Below are positions 39,510 to 48,207 of a stretch of 64,000 nt of DNA, in pieces (the first letter of the stretch is position 1; each line of letters opens with the position of its first letter). This DNA comes from JAHCHG01 sp965214585 (GTDB taxonomy: Bacteria > Acidobacteriota > Blastocatellia > Pyrinomonadales > Pyrinomonadaceae), in the NCBI GenBank assembly GCA_965214585.1, contig OZ243957.1, positions 1,240,001-1,304,000 on the forward strand, in the 5' to 3' direction. A program made the position numbers and the translations under genes. The notes below the pieces were generated by a model. The model searched no databases. It was not told the DNA's origin and was given only the letters and a program-made list of their open reading frames with translations.

Positions 39510-39908
39510 GAAGCCTGTGTCATAATTCAGTCGCGTAGCGACAAATTGAATTTAGCCGTGCGTTAATGGTCTTTGACAAATAAATCTAACATTAAATCAG
39601 CCATCGTAGATGGCATCGGCATAAAGCCTAGCGTGGAGCGAAGCGAAACGCTGGGTTGTTGACAATAAACGGTTGAGAGCTATCGTAGATAGCGTCCGAA
39701 ATATCCGTCGCCATCTACGATGGCTGGAATCTATTTTTCCATTCCGACCTAGCTCTGCCGAGCTAGGCTTTATGCGAGTCGCCCGCTTACGCGGGCTGAA
39801 ATCGGAAGTTTTTTGTTAGATTTATTTGTCAAAGACCATTAACGCACGGCTAAATTCAAGCCACCGCTAACGCGGTGAAAACAAAGCATTTAATTATACA
39901 CAGGCTTC
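39510..39908. mobile_element. 399-bp composite palindromic element
   Basis: Ends GAAGCCTGTGT / ACACAGGCTTC, inner arms of 43 bp (39548-39590 and 39815-39857) that pair perfectly, and a core with many small hairpins (CAGCCATCGTAGATGGC, GCTATCGTAGATAGC, CCTAGCTC...GAGCTAGG, GCCCGCTTACGCGGGC). ATTAAAT occurs on both flanks and may be a target duplication. No ORF. Confidence 0.8.
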
Positions 39909-40128
39909 AATTAAATCAATATAAAAACTGAAAGCAAGCGGTTTATTCTGCTTGCTTCTCTCTATTTTCGCGGCATTTTTTCCAGATCAATATTTATTTT
40001 CGCCAACGCTTTACGCAATGCTTTCGTCTTATCATCGGTTCTGCTTATTTTCCGCAAACTTTCTCAGGCAGATTTGATTTGGTATATTTCATTTGTCCGT
40101 TTGTTTTTGTTTTTGCCGTAACCAACCG

Positions 40129-40815
40129 ATGCTCGAAGAAAAAATCCGAACATTAGACGAAATATCTCTGATCAGCGAAGAATTTTACGCCGTCGAGGTT
40201 TCGCCGCGTCAGATTGATCTGCTTTTGGCAAACGGCTGGCGGCATTTCGGAACGCATTTTTTCCGCTACAATTTCGGCGTTCATTTGTCCGAACTCCGCA
40301 AAGTTTTTCCTCTGAGAATCCGCCTGAAAGATTTTTCATTTTCCAAAAGCCAACGCCGGATCATCAGAAAAAATCAGGATTTGCAGGCAATCGTGCGCCC
40401 GATTCGGATTGACGAAGAAAAGGAAAATTTATTTGACCGTCATAAAAAGCGTTTTAAGAAAGACAACAATTTTTCGATTCATTATTTCGTGCCGCAGGAA
40501 TCCGCCGAAATTCCGACAAAAGGCTTGGAAATGTGCGTTTACAAAGACAACAAACTTCTCGCCGCAAGTTTTTTCGATGTCGGCAGAACTTCCGTGTCAA
40601 GCATTTATGCGATTTTTGACACGGACGAAGCAAAACGCAGCCTCGGAATTTACACAATGCTGCTCGAAATCGGTTTTGCCGCCGAAAACGGAAAAGAATT
40701 TTATTATCAAGGCTACGCTTACGAAGGCGAATCTTTTTACGATTACAAAAAAAGATTTATCGCCCTTGAAAATTACGAATGGAACGGCAATTGGACGGAT
40801 TTTAATGAAAAATGA
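40129..40815 (+). CDS. Arginyl/leucyl-tRNA--protein transferase family protein
   Basis: The protein has 228 residues. GWRHFGTHFFRYNFGVHL, FPLRIRLKDF, SKSQRRIIRKNQDL and YFYxGYAYEG-like segments match the ATE/Bpt family, which transfers an amino acid from tRNA to protein N termini as a degradation mark. Bacterial members usually transfer leucine to Asp/Glu N termini; which amino acid is used here cannot be told. The N-terminal cysteine cluster typical of ATE is missing, so the protein is short. ATG at 40129 preferred over 40093. Confidence 0.78.
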   Translation: MLEEKIRTLDEISLISEEFYAVEVSPRQIDLLLANGWRHFGTHFFRYNFGVHLSELRKVFPLRIRLKDFSFSKSQRRIIRKNQDLQAIVRPIRIDEEKENLFDRHKKRFKKDNNFSIHYFVPQESAEIPTKGLEMCVYKDNKLLAASFFDVGRTSVSSIYAIFDTDEAKRSLGIYTMLLEIGFAAENGKEFYYQGYAYEGESFYDYKKRFIALENYEWNGNWTDFNEK

Positions 40816-40950
40816 GAAGTGAGAATCGAAATATAAAAATTATTGTCATTAAAAAAAGCGTTTGCCTCCATCTAAATTTTCAGAGAAAAACGAAAAACAT
40901 TTCTCGCTTCTCATCTCTCATTTTTCATTTCTCTCTTTTCATTTCTCACC
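40812..40950. repeat. Intergenic palindrome of GAGAAGTGAGAA-type repeats
   Basis: AAAATGAGAAGTGAGAATCG on the left mirrors the repeated TCTCATTTTTCATTTCTC units near 40914-40950, the same style as the hisG-hisD palindrome. Confidence 0.55.
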
Positions 40951-41042
40951 TGCTTTAAAAAACTTCTTATTTATTTTCATAAAACGGTTTTTTCAGACTC
41001 AATTCTCTTTTCAAACCCGGCTGTTTTCTGTATTCTTTTGCA

Positions 41043-42836
41043 ATGTCCCCAATTGTAATTACGCTTATTTTGCTGCTTGTCGCCGTTGCTCTTTTTGCGA
41101 CGGAAAAAGTTCCCGTTGATGTCGTCGGACTGATTCTCGTCATCGGCTTGGTTTTAACGGGCGTTTTGACGATTCAGGAAGGCGTTTCCGGTTTTGGCGA
41201 CGACATAATTATCACCATCGGCGGGCTTTTCGTTTTGACCGGCGGGCTTGTCAAAACGGGTTTGGTTGATCTGATCGGGCGCAGGCTTTATCGGCTCGCG
41301 GGCAACAATGAATTTTTGCTGACGGCTTTGATAATGTTAGTCGCGGCTGTTTCCGCGTCGGTTTTAAAAAATACGACGACGACGGCGATGTTCGTGCCGG
41401 TCGTTTTGGGACTTGCGGCAAGAGCGAAAATTGCTCCGTCCAAGTTGTTGATGCCTCTCGCTTTCGGCGCGATTTTGGGCGGAAGCTGCACTTTGATCGG
41501 AACTTCGACGAATTTGGCGGTCAGCGGCGCGATTCAGCGTTACGGACTTGCGCCGTATTCGATGTTCGAGCTAACGCCCGTCGGCGTGATAACGGTTGCC
41601 GTCGGCTTAATTTATATGCTTTTCGTCGGCATCAAACTTCTGCCGACGCGCGGCGGCGAAGATTCTCTGACCGAGCAGTATCAAATCCGCGAATACATCT
41701 CCGAACTCCTTGTTCTGCCCGGCTCGCATCTGGTCGGCAAAACGCTCGAAGAAGCCGATATAAACTCGGAGATGGAACTGAATGTTCTCGGAATTATTCG
41801 CGGCGGCGAGGAAAATATTGCGCCGGGTTCGTATGAACAAATTCAGGCGAATGATTCTCTGATCGTCGAAGGAAGTCTGAGCGATATTTTGCGCGTTAAA
41901 GAAGACGCATCGCTGAAAATAAAAGCCGATTTCGTTTTAAATGACGATTCGCTCGAAAGCGGCGAGGTCGAACTTTTTGAAGTGATGGTGATGAAGGATT
42001 CGCGCCTCATCGGTCAGACTTTAACGACCTTGAACTTTCGGCAGACGCACGATCTGACCGTTCTCGCCATCAACCGCCACGGCGAAACTTTTTACAATAA
42101 ACTGAGCAAAATAGTGTTGAAATTCGGCGACGTTCTGTTCGTTCAAGGCAACCGCCGAACGATTGAACCGTTCGTCGTCGAGCGCGAAATGATTCTGCTC
42201 GAAGACGTTTCTGCCAGCAGCGTGCGGACGGAAAAACGCAAATGGGCGATTGCCGCGTTCGCGCTTTTTTTGTCGTTTTCGCTGCTGAAAATTATCACTT
42301 TCGGAGCAGTTTCCGTGCCGCTTGCCGTCGCCGTTCTGCTTGGCGTTCTGCTTCTTTTGTGGACGAAAACCGTCCGCTATTCCGAACTCTACACGCTGAT
42401 TGATTTTCGTCTGCTCGTGCTGATCGCGTGTATGATGAGTTTCGGCGTGGCGATGGAAAAAACGGGCGCGGACATTTATTTGGCTGATCTGATAAAAACT
42501 TATTTCGAGCAGTTCGGCGCAAATGCCGTGCTTGCCGGATTTTTCGTTTTAACCGTCGCCTTAACGCAGCCGATGTCGAATCAAGCCGCCGCGCTCGTCG
42601 TTCTGCCCGTTGCGATCAAAACCGCGCTCGCGCTCGGCTTAAATCCCAGAACTTTCGCCGTTGCAATAACTTACGCCGCTTCGTTTTCATTTATCACGCC
42701 GCTTGAACCGGCTTGCGTTCTGGTTTATACGCCGGGACGCTACCGCTTTATGGATTTCGTCAGAGTCGGCACGATCTTGACAATTCTCGTTTTCGTCGTC
42801 GTCATAATTTTAGTGCCGATCTTCTGGCGTTTGTAA
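41043..42836 (+). CDS. SLC13/DASS-type anion permease with two RCK_C (TrkA-C) domains
   Basis: The protein has 597 residues and about 11 membrane segments. Two halves (1-195 and about 400-597) are separated by two cytoplasmic RCK_C domains (about 212-300 and 305-390, each with a LxGxxL...VLGI/VLAI pattern). Signatures are LKNTTTTAMFVP, IGTSTNLAVSGAI and LTQPMSNQAAALVVLP. The family moves sulfate, phosphate or dicarboxylates, usually with sodium. The substrate is not evident. A TATTCT box is 6 bases before the ATG. Confidence 0.88.
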   Translation: MSPIVITLILLLVAVALFATEKVPVDVVGLILVIGLVLTGVLTIQEGVSGFGDDIIITIGGLFVLTGGLVKTGLVDLIGRRLYRLAGNNEFLLTALIMLVAAVSASVLKNTTTTAMFVPVVLGLAARAKIAPSKLLMPLAFGAILGGSCTLIGTSTNLAVSGAIQRYGLAPYSMFELTPVGVITVAVGLIYMLFVGIKLLPTRGGEDSLTEQYQIREYISELLVLPGSHLVGKTLEEADINSEMELNVLGIIRGGEENIAPGSYEQIQANDSLIVEGSLSDILRVKEDASLKIKADFVLNDDSLESGEVELFEVMVMKDSRLIGQTLTTLNFRQTHDLTVLAINRHGETFYNKLSKIVLKFGDVLFVQGNRRTIEPFVVEREMILLEDVSASSVRTEKRKWAIAAFALFLSFSLLKIITFGAVSVPLAVAVLLGVLLLLWTKTVRYSELYTLIDFRLLVLIACMMSFGVAMEKTGADIYLADLIKTYFEQFGANAVLAGFFVLTVALTQPMSNQAAALVVLPVAIKTALALGLNPRTFAVAITYAASFSFITPLEPACVLVYTPGRYRFMDFVRVGTILTILVFVVVIILVPIFWRL

Positions 42837-42906
42837 TATGCCGGGTGCAAATTATATAATTGAAAATCTTACCAAAATGTTAAATCATCAAAATTCTTGA
42901 ATAATT

Positions 42907-43767
42907 ATGGATTCCGTCGAAACCGAAAAAGTAAAATTGTCCGAAAAAATATCGTCCGCCGTTCAGTCGGAAACGCCTCTGCGCGAACTTGCGGGAAATT
43001 TCTCGAAAGTCGCCCGCGAAGCGTTAAACGAAGCGAACACTTTGACGATTGAAGAAATTGACATCAGCTTAAAACGTCTGCCGAAAAATCTGGATAATTT
43101 CAAGATCGTCCATCTTTCCGACATTCATCACAGCCCTTTTACAGACCTCGAACACATTTCCCGCGCCGCCCGAATCGCCAACGAATTAAAGCCCGATATG
43201 TTCATTTTGACGGGCGATTATGTTTCGCACGAAAGCGAATACATCGAACCGATGGCAAAAGTTTTAGGCACTTTAGAATCGGAATTCGGAACTTACGCCT
43301 GCTTGGGAAATCACGATCATTGGACGGACGCGGAATGGGTGACGAAATCTCTGCGCGAAGCCGGAATCACGGTTTTAATTAACGAAGGTTTTCGTTTCGA
43401 GGCGCGTGATTCTTCATTTTGGCTGTGCGGAGTTGACGATTATATGGTCGGTTTGACCGATCTGAAATCGGCTCTGCGCGGTTCTTTCCCAGACGAAATG
43501 AAACTGCTTCTCGCGCACAATCCGAAAATTTTGTATGCCGCGACACGCCAAAAAGTTGATTTAATTTTAAGCGGACACACGCACGGCGGGCAGATAAAAT
43601 TGCGCGACGACGAAAAGAGAGTTTTGCCGCGCCGAAAAATAAAAAACGGTCTGCGTCGCCGCAAAGACACGCAAATCTACATCACGCGCGGAATCGGAAC
43701 GGTTGTTTTGCCGATTCGCTACGGCTGTCCGCCGGAAATCTCCTCGATTCGGCTGCACGTTAAATAA
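42907..43767 (+). CDS. Calcineurin-like metallophosphoesterase
   Basis: The protein has 286 residues with a two-metal phosphoesterase core: HLSDIHH (D72, H74), LTGDYVSH, LGNHDH, LLLAHNP and LSGHTHGGQ. The arrangement is like YkuE/YaeI, which act on lipid-linked or surface substrates. The N terminus is helical and not a signal peptide. Confidence 0.88.
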   Translation: MDSVETEKVKLSEKISSAVQSETPLRELAGNFSKVAREALNEANTLTIEEIDISLKRLPKNLDNFKIVHLSDIHHSPFTDLEHISRAARIANELKPDMFILTGDYVSHESEYIEPMAKVLGTLESEFGTYACLGNHDHWTDAEWVTKSLREAGITVLINEGFRFEARDSSFWLCGVDDYMVGLTDLKSALRGSFPDEMKLLLAHNPKILYAATRQKVDLILSGHTHGGQIKLRDDEKRVLPRRKIKNGLRRRKDTQIYITRGIGTVVLPIRYGCPPEISSIRLHVK

Positions 43768-43928
43768 TTGAAGAGTGTGCAAATTAAATCTTTCATCTAT
43801 TATCTATAATTTATCAGTTGTTCTGAATGATTTTCTCAAATTTTCTAATTTCACACGCCTTCAGGTAGTTAAAAAAGCGTTATACTAATGTTAAAATCTT
43901 TTAGTTCAACTTTTTTAATTTCTAAAAA

Positions 43929-44522
43929 ATGTCTTCTTCAAAAATCATAACCGTCCCGAATCTGCTCACGTTTTTGCGAATGGCTCTGATTCCCGTTTTC
44001 GCCAGTCTGCTTTTTTACGATTACAACGCCTTAACTCTTCTGGTCTTTTTTATCGCCGGATTTTCCGATGCGATTGATGGTTTTGTCGCCAGACGTTTTA
44101 ATCAGCAATCCGAACTCGGCACGATTCTCGATCCGATTGCCGATAAACTCTTGATGACAACCGCTTTCGTCATTTTGACTCTGCCGAACACTCTCTCATA
44201 CATAGATCATCTGCCCGTGCCTTTCTGGGTGAGTGCCGCCGTGATCGGGCGCGATATTCTGATTATTTCCGTCGCTTGGGCAATAAATATTATGACCGGA
44301 TTTCGTGATTTCAAGCCGTCTTTTTGGGGAAAAGCCAGCACATTCGCTCAGGTTTCCGCCGTCGGTTTAATTCTCCTTGCCGCAAATTTCAATATTTTAA
44401 GTTTTTATTTACCGACGGTTTACACAATCGTAGTTGCTCTAACAATCATTTCCGGCGTTCACTATATATTTTTTATTGCCAAACTAATGAAACAGGATGA
44501 TATGAAAACAGAAAATGGTTGA
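43929..44522 (+). CDS. pgsA: CDP-diacylglycerol--glycerol-3-phosphate 3-phosphatidyltransferase
   Basis: A 197-residue CDP-alcohol phosphatidyltransferase with about five membrane helices. The full motif is present: D47-xx-D50-G51-xx-A54-R55-x8-G64-xxx-D68-xxx-D72 (SDAIDGFVARRF and LGTILDPIADKLL). The N-terminal VPNLLTFLRMALIP is typical of PgsA, which makes phosphatidylglycerol phosphate. Confidence 0.9.
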   Translation: MSSSKIITVPNLLTFLRMALIPVFASLLFYDYNALTLLVFFIAGFSDAIDGFVARRFNQQSELGTILDPIADKLLMTTAFVILTLPNTLSYIDHLPVPFWVSAAVIGRDILIISVAWAINIMTGFRDFKPSFWGKASTFAQVSAVGLILLAANFNILSFYLPTVYTIVVALTIISGVHYIFFIAKLMKQDDMKTENG

Positions 44523-44563
44523 TGGGCGATCAGTAGTTCACGAAAAATAGAAAATTTAATATG

Positions 44564-44702
44564 AAGGCAGAAACCCGACAGTTATGGAGGGTGCTGTTTA
44601 TAAGTCGAGAAGTTTATCAATCACCGGCACTTTCAATAGATTTTTGAAACCCGACAATCTTCTACTCATCAGCACCCTCCATAACTGTCGGGTTTTCGCC
44701 TT
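44564..44702. repeat. Palindromic dispersed element, family A, copy 2
   Basis: 33-bp arms (44564-44596 and 44670-44702) match the arms at 582-694 with two mismatches. The 73-base centre differs from copy 1 and contains a partial third arm (GAAACCCGACAAT). Confidence 0.83.
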
Positions 44703-44847
44703 TCTGGATATAATTGTAATTGATTGAAATAATTGGAAACAGTTAGCTTTGGTATATTTTTTGACGATAAATAATTTAATTTTTCTTTAGCTTTTTGAAA
44801 TTGACTTTTAGCATCAAATTTATCTTATGTTTTGATGCTCAGGTAAA

Positions 44848-44868
44848 CTTGACAAGAACACACTCAAG
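44848..44868 (+). promoter_or_regulatory. HAIR-like operator for HspR
   Basis: CTTGACA-N7-ACTCAAG matches the HAIR inverted repeat CTTGAGT-N7-ACTCAAG with two changes in the left arm, which also serves as the promoter -35. hspR is the last gene of this cluster, so autoregulation is likely. Confidence 0.8.
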
Positions 44869-44877
44869 TCTTATAAT
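44849..44877 (+). promoter_or_regulatory. dnaK promoter
   Basis: Consensus -35 TTGACA (44849-44854), 17-base spacer and -10 TATAAT (44872-44877). HAIR covers the -35 and spacer. Confidence 0.85.
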
Positions 44878-44963
44878 TTTTTTATGTTCAAGGAAGCTGA
44901 GATATTTTTGTTTGATATTAAAGCAAAGCGGATAAAAAATTTTAAAAATTGGAGATTTAGATA

Positions 44964-46913
44964 ATGAGTAAAATTATAGGAATTGATTTAGGAACGACAA
45001 ACTCGGTTGTCGCCGTGATGGAAGGAGGCGAACCTGTCGTTATTACGAATGAGGAAGGCGGACGTACAACTCCTTCGGTTGTCGCGTTTACGAAAGACGG
45101 AAACCGTCTGGTCGGACAAGTTGCGAAGCGTCAGGCGGTGACAAATCCCGAAAACACTCTGTATTCGATCAAGCGTTTTATGGGAAGACGTTACGAGGAA
45201 GTAACGGAGGAAATTTCGCAAGTGCCGTATAAAGTCGAAAAGGCTTCAAACGGCGACGTTCGCATAAATGTTGACGGAAAGCAATACAGTCCGCCGGAAA
45301 TTGCGGCGATGGTTTTGCAGAAATTGAAGAAAGCCGCCGAAGATTATTTAGGTTCGACGGTTAATCAGGCGGTTATCACAGTTCCCGCGTATTTCAACGA
45401 CGCGCAGCGTCAGGCGACGAAAGATGCCGGTAAAATCGCCGGTTTGGAAGTTTTAAGAATCGTCAACGAACCGACGGCAGCCGCGCTCGCTTACGGTTTG
45501 GATAAGAAAAAAGAAGAAACGATTGCCGTTTTTGACTTTGGCGGCGGAACATTTGACATTTCCGTTCTCGAAGTCGGCGAAGGCGTTGTTGAAGTAAAAT
45601 CAACAAACGGCGACACGCATCTCGGCGGCGACGACATTGACGATAAGTTGATCGAATGGATCGTCGAAGAATTCAAAAAAGATCAGGGCATTGATTTGAC
45701 GCAGGACAAGATGGCTTTGCAGCGTCTGAAAGAAGCGGCGGAAAAAGCCAAGATCGAACTTTCGACAGCGATGGAAACGGAAATTAACTTACCGTTTATC
45801 ACGGCTGACCAATCGGGTCCGAAACATCTCGTGATGAAACTGACGCGCTCGAAATTCGAGCAGCTTATTCAACCGATTCTCGACCGCTTGATGCCGCCGG
45901 TTGAAAAGGCAATTGAAGATGCGGGATTAAAGCCGGGCGACATAGATGAATTGGTTCTCGTCGGCGGTTCGACCAGAATTCCGAAAGTTCAGGAAATGGT
46001 CAAAGAATTTTTCGGAAAAGAGCCGAACAAATCGGTTAATCCCGATGAAGTCGTCGGACTTGGCGCGGCGGTTCAAGCCGGAGTTTTGGGCGGCGATAAA
46101 ACGGATATTCTGCTGTTAGACGTTACGCCTTTGACTTTGGGAATCGAAACTTTAGGCGGCGTGTTTACACAGATGATCGAGCGCAATACGACGATTCCGA
46201 CCAGAAAATCGGAAATTTTCTCGACGGCTTCGGACAATCAGACTTCGGTAGAAGTTCACGTTCTGCAAGGCGAACGCCCGATGGCGGCGGACAACAAAAC
46301 GCTCGGCAAATTCCATCTTGTCGGCATTCCGCCCGCGCCCAGAGGCGTTCCGCAGGTCGAAGTTACGTTTGACATAGACGCAAACGGAATCGTCAATGTT
46401 TCGGCGAAAGACGTTGGAACGGGACGCGAGCAGAAAATTACGATCACTTCTTCATCCGGTCTTTCCAAAGACGAGATTGACAATATGATGAAAGAAGCCG
46501 AATCGCACGCGGGCGAAGACGAAAAGAAAAAAGCCGAGATCGAAGCCAGAAACCGTCTGGACGGGCTTGTTTACAACGTCGAAAAAACATTCGGCGAAAA
46601 CAAAGACAAACTCGACTCCGGCGCGGCTTCGGAAATCGAATCGGCAATTTCGGAAGCGAAAACCGCACTCGGCGGAAGCGACACGGATGCGATGAACTCG
46701 GCTTTCGAGCGCGTGCAGACCGCTTCGCACAAACTCGCCGAAGTTTTGTATAGTCAGCAAAGCGGCGCACCCGAAACGGGAGCAACCGAAGAGCAGGCAT
46801 CTTCGGCAAGCGCAAGCGGCGACGCTTCGACAACTTCGAGCGACGCCGGCGACGATGTGATTGATGCCGAATATGTTGACGTTGAAGAGCCGGAAGGCGA
46901 AAACAACGGCTAA
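44964..46913 (+). CDS. dnaK: Chaperone DnaK (Hsp70)
   Basis: The protein has 649 residues. The nucleotide-binding domain has IGIDLGTTNSVVAVMEGG, the second phosphate loop VFDFGGGTFDISVLE and LVGGSTRIPKVQ. The substrate-binding domain follows (VTPLTLGIETLGG) with the helical lid and an acidic, Ala/Ser-rich tail ending EEPEGENNG. GGAG precedes the ATG. grpE is not adjacent. Confidence 0.97.
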   Translation: MSKIIGIDLGTTNSVVAVMEGGEPVVITNEEGGRTTPSVVAFTKDGNRLVGQVAKRQAVTNPENTLYSIKRFMGRRYEEVTEEISQVPYKVEKASNGDVRINVDGKQYSPPEIAAMVLQKLKKAAEDYLGSTVNQAVITVPAYFNDAQRQATKDAGKIAGLEVLRIVNEPTAAALAYGLDKKKEETIAVFDFGGGTFDISVLEVGEGVVEVKSTNGDTHLGGDDIDDKLIEWIVEEFKKDQGIDLTQDKMALQRLKEAAEKAKIELSTAMETEINLPFITADQSGPKHLVMKLTRSKFEQLIQPILDRLMPPVEKAIEDAGLKPGDIDELVLVGGSTRIPKVQEMVKEFFGKEPNKSVNPDEVVGLGAAVQAGVLGGDKTDILLLDVTPLTLGIETLGGVFTQMIERNTTIPTRKSEIFSTASDNQTSVEVHVLQGERPMAADNKTLGKFHLVGIPPAPRGVPQVEVTFDIDANGIVNVSAKDVGTGREQKITITSSSGLSKDEIDNMMKEAESHAGEDEKKKAEIEARNRLDGLVYNVEKTFGENKDKLDSGAASEIESAISEAKTALGGSDTDAMNSAFERVQTASHKLAEVLYSQQSGAPETGATEEQASSASASGDASTTSSDAGDDVIDAEYVDVEEPEGENNG

Positions 46914-46976
46914 TCGGTAAAATGAAAGCGGTGAATAAAGGTAAAAATTTATTTGCCGCTTTCAACATAAAAAGTT

Positions 46977-47207
46977 ATGACGGTTCAAATAGAAATTGAT
47001 GAAAAATTGTGGGAAGAAGCGCAAACTCTCGCTCAGGATTTACAGATAAATCGCACGGAAATTTTCCAAGAAACTTTGCAGGAAGTTTTGAAAAAACTGA
47101 AAACTGCCGAAGAAGTAAAGCGAACTGTGGAAAGTTACAGAAAATTTCCGCAAGACTCCGAAGAATATGAGATTTGGCAGGATGAACAGTTTTGGGAGGA
47201 TGAATGA
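46977..47207 (+). CDS. MazE-like ribbon-helix-helix antitoxin, copy 1
   Basis: The protein has 76 residues. The N-terminal VQIEIDEKLWEEAQTLAQDL and INRTEIFQETLQEVLKKL form a ribbon-helix-helix; the acidic C-terminal tail (EIWQDEQFWEDE) would wrap the toxin. Its stop overlaps the toxin ATG. Lies between dnaK and dnaJ. Confidence 0.8.
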   Translation: MTVQIEIDEKLWEEAQTLAQDLQINRTEIFQETLQEVLKKLKTAEEVKRTVESYRKFPQDSEEYEIWQDEQFWEDE

Positions 47208-47521
47208 TTCAAGGTGATGTGTATCGTTATACTTTCAAAGTTCCTGATAAACGCCGTCCGGTATTGATCTTAACTCGCAGTTTGTTAATTTCCGAATTGA
47301 ACGCAGTTACGATTGCACCGATTACGACAACAATTCGTGATTCGGGAACTCACGTTTTAATTGATGAATACGACGGAATGTCAGAACCTTGTGCGATAAA
47401 TTTAGCATCCGTTCAAACTGTTGATAAGAATCGCATAAGCGGATATATCACGCATCTTTCCGATGCACGAATGAACGAAGTTTTTGAAGCCGTCAGATTT
47501 ACTTTCGGATTTGATAAATAG
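47204..47521 (+). CDS. mazF: MazF-like endoribonuclease toxin, copy 1
   Basis: The protein has 105 residues. GDVYRYTFKVPDKRRPVLIL is the MazF start with the catalytic Arg, and ITTTIRDSGTHVLI the strand with the catalytic Thr. NLASVQTVDKNRIS follows. Family members cut mRNA at short sequences. About 60% like the second copy downstream. Confidence 0.85.
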   Translation: MIQGDVYRYTFKVPDKRRPVLILTRSLLISELNAVTIAPITTTIRDSGTHVLIDEYDGMSEPCAINLASVQTVDKNRISGYITHLSDARMNEVFEAVRFTFGFDK

Positions 47522-47584
47522 AATTGATTCGGATTTTCTGAGTGATTTAAGCGACTGCGAAATTAAATATGTTAAGGAAAAGTT

Positions 47585-47815
47585 ATGACGGTTCAAATAG
47601 AAATAGACGAGAAAGTTTTAGCGGAATTGGACGAAGTAATAGACGTTTTAAATAAAAACCGCGAAGATGTGTTTCGGAAAGCTATTATTAAGATAACCGA
47701 GGAAATGCAGAGAGAAGCGGAAGTTGCAAAACAATATCGGGAGGCGTATCGAAAAAATCCGGTTCAACCGGATGAGTTTGACGATTGGGAAGAAGTCCGA
47801 CATTGGGAGGATTAA
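47585..47815 (+). CDS. MazE-like ribbon-helix-helix antitoxin, copy 2
   Basis: The protein has 76 residues. The start TVQIEIDEK is identical to copy 1 and the tail is similar (DWEEVRHWED), but the middle has diverged. The toxin start overlaps its stop by one base (TAATG). Confidence 0.8.
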   Translation: MTVQIEIDEKVLAELDEVIDVLNKNREDVFRKAIIKITEEMQREAEVAKQYREAYRKNPVQPDEFDDWEEVRHWED

Positions 47816-48132
47816 TGATTCAAGGAGATGTTTATTGGCTCACATTCAGAAAACCGGATAAACGCAGACCTGTTTTAATTCTAACTCGAAGCGATGCAAT
47901 TCCTGAATTAAATTCTGTAACGGTTTCATCAATAACAACAACAGTTCGTGATCTTAAATCTCACGTTTGGTTAGATGAAGATGATGGGATGCCGGAGCAA
48001 TGTGCGGTCAATTTAGATAATATTCAAACTGTTTCAAAAGATAAAATAGGCTCATACATTACGCATCTTTCCAATCAAAGAATGAGCGAAGTTTTTCAAG
48101 CGATTAAGTTTGCTTTTAAACTTGATAAATAA
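47815..48132 (+). CDS. mazF: MazF-like endoribonuclease toxin, copy 2
   Basis: The protein has 105 residues. MIQGDVYWLTFRKPDKRRPV, ITTTVRDLKSHVWL and NLDNIQTVSKDKIG are aligned with copy 1 without gaps. The tandem pair lies within the dnaK-dnaJ-hspR cluster; both modules appear intact. Confidence 0.85.
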   Translation: MIQGDVYWLTFRKPDKRRPVLILTRSDAIPELNSVTVSSITTTVRDLKSHVWLDEDDGMPEQCAVNLDNIQTVSKDKIGSYITHLSNQRMSEVFQAIKFAFKLDK

Positions 48133-48138
48133 AATTGT

Positions 48139-48197
48139 TAGTTGTTCGTTGTTAGTTATTGCCTTTTTTACAACTAACAACTAACGACGAACAACCG
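48139..48197. repeat. Palindrome upstream of dnaJ
   Basis: GTTGTTCGTTGTTAGTTA pairs with AACTAACGACGAACAAC, built from repeats of GTTAGTT/GTTCGTT, ending about 10 bases before the dnaJ ATG. Confidence 0.7.
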
Positions 48198-48207
48198 ACT
48201 GACAAAA

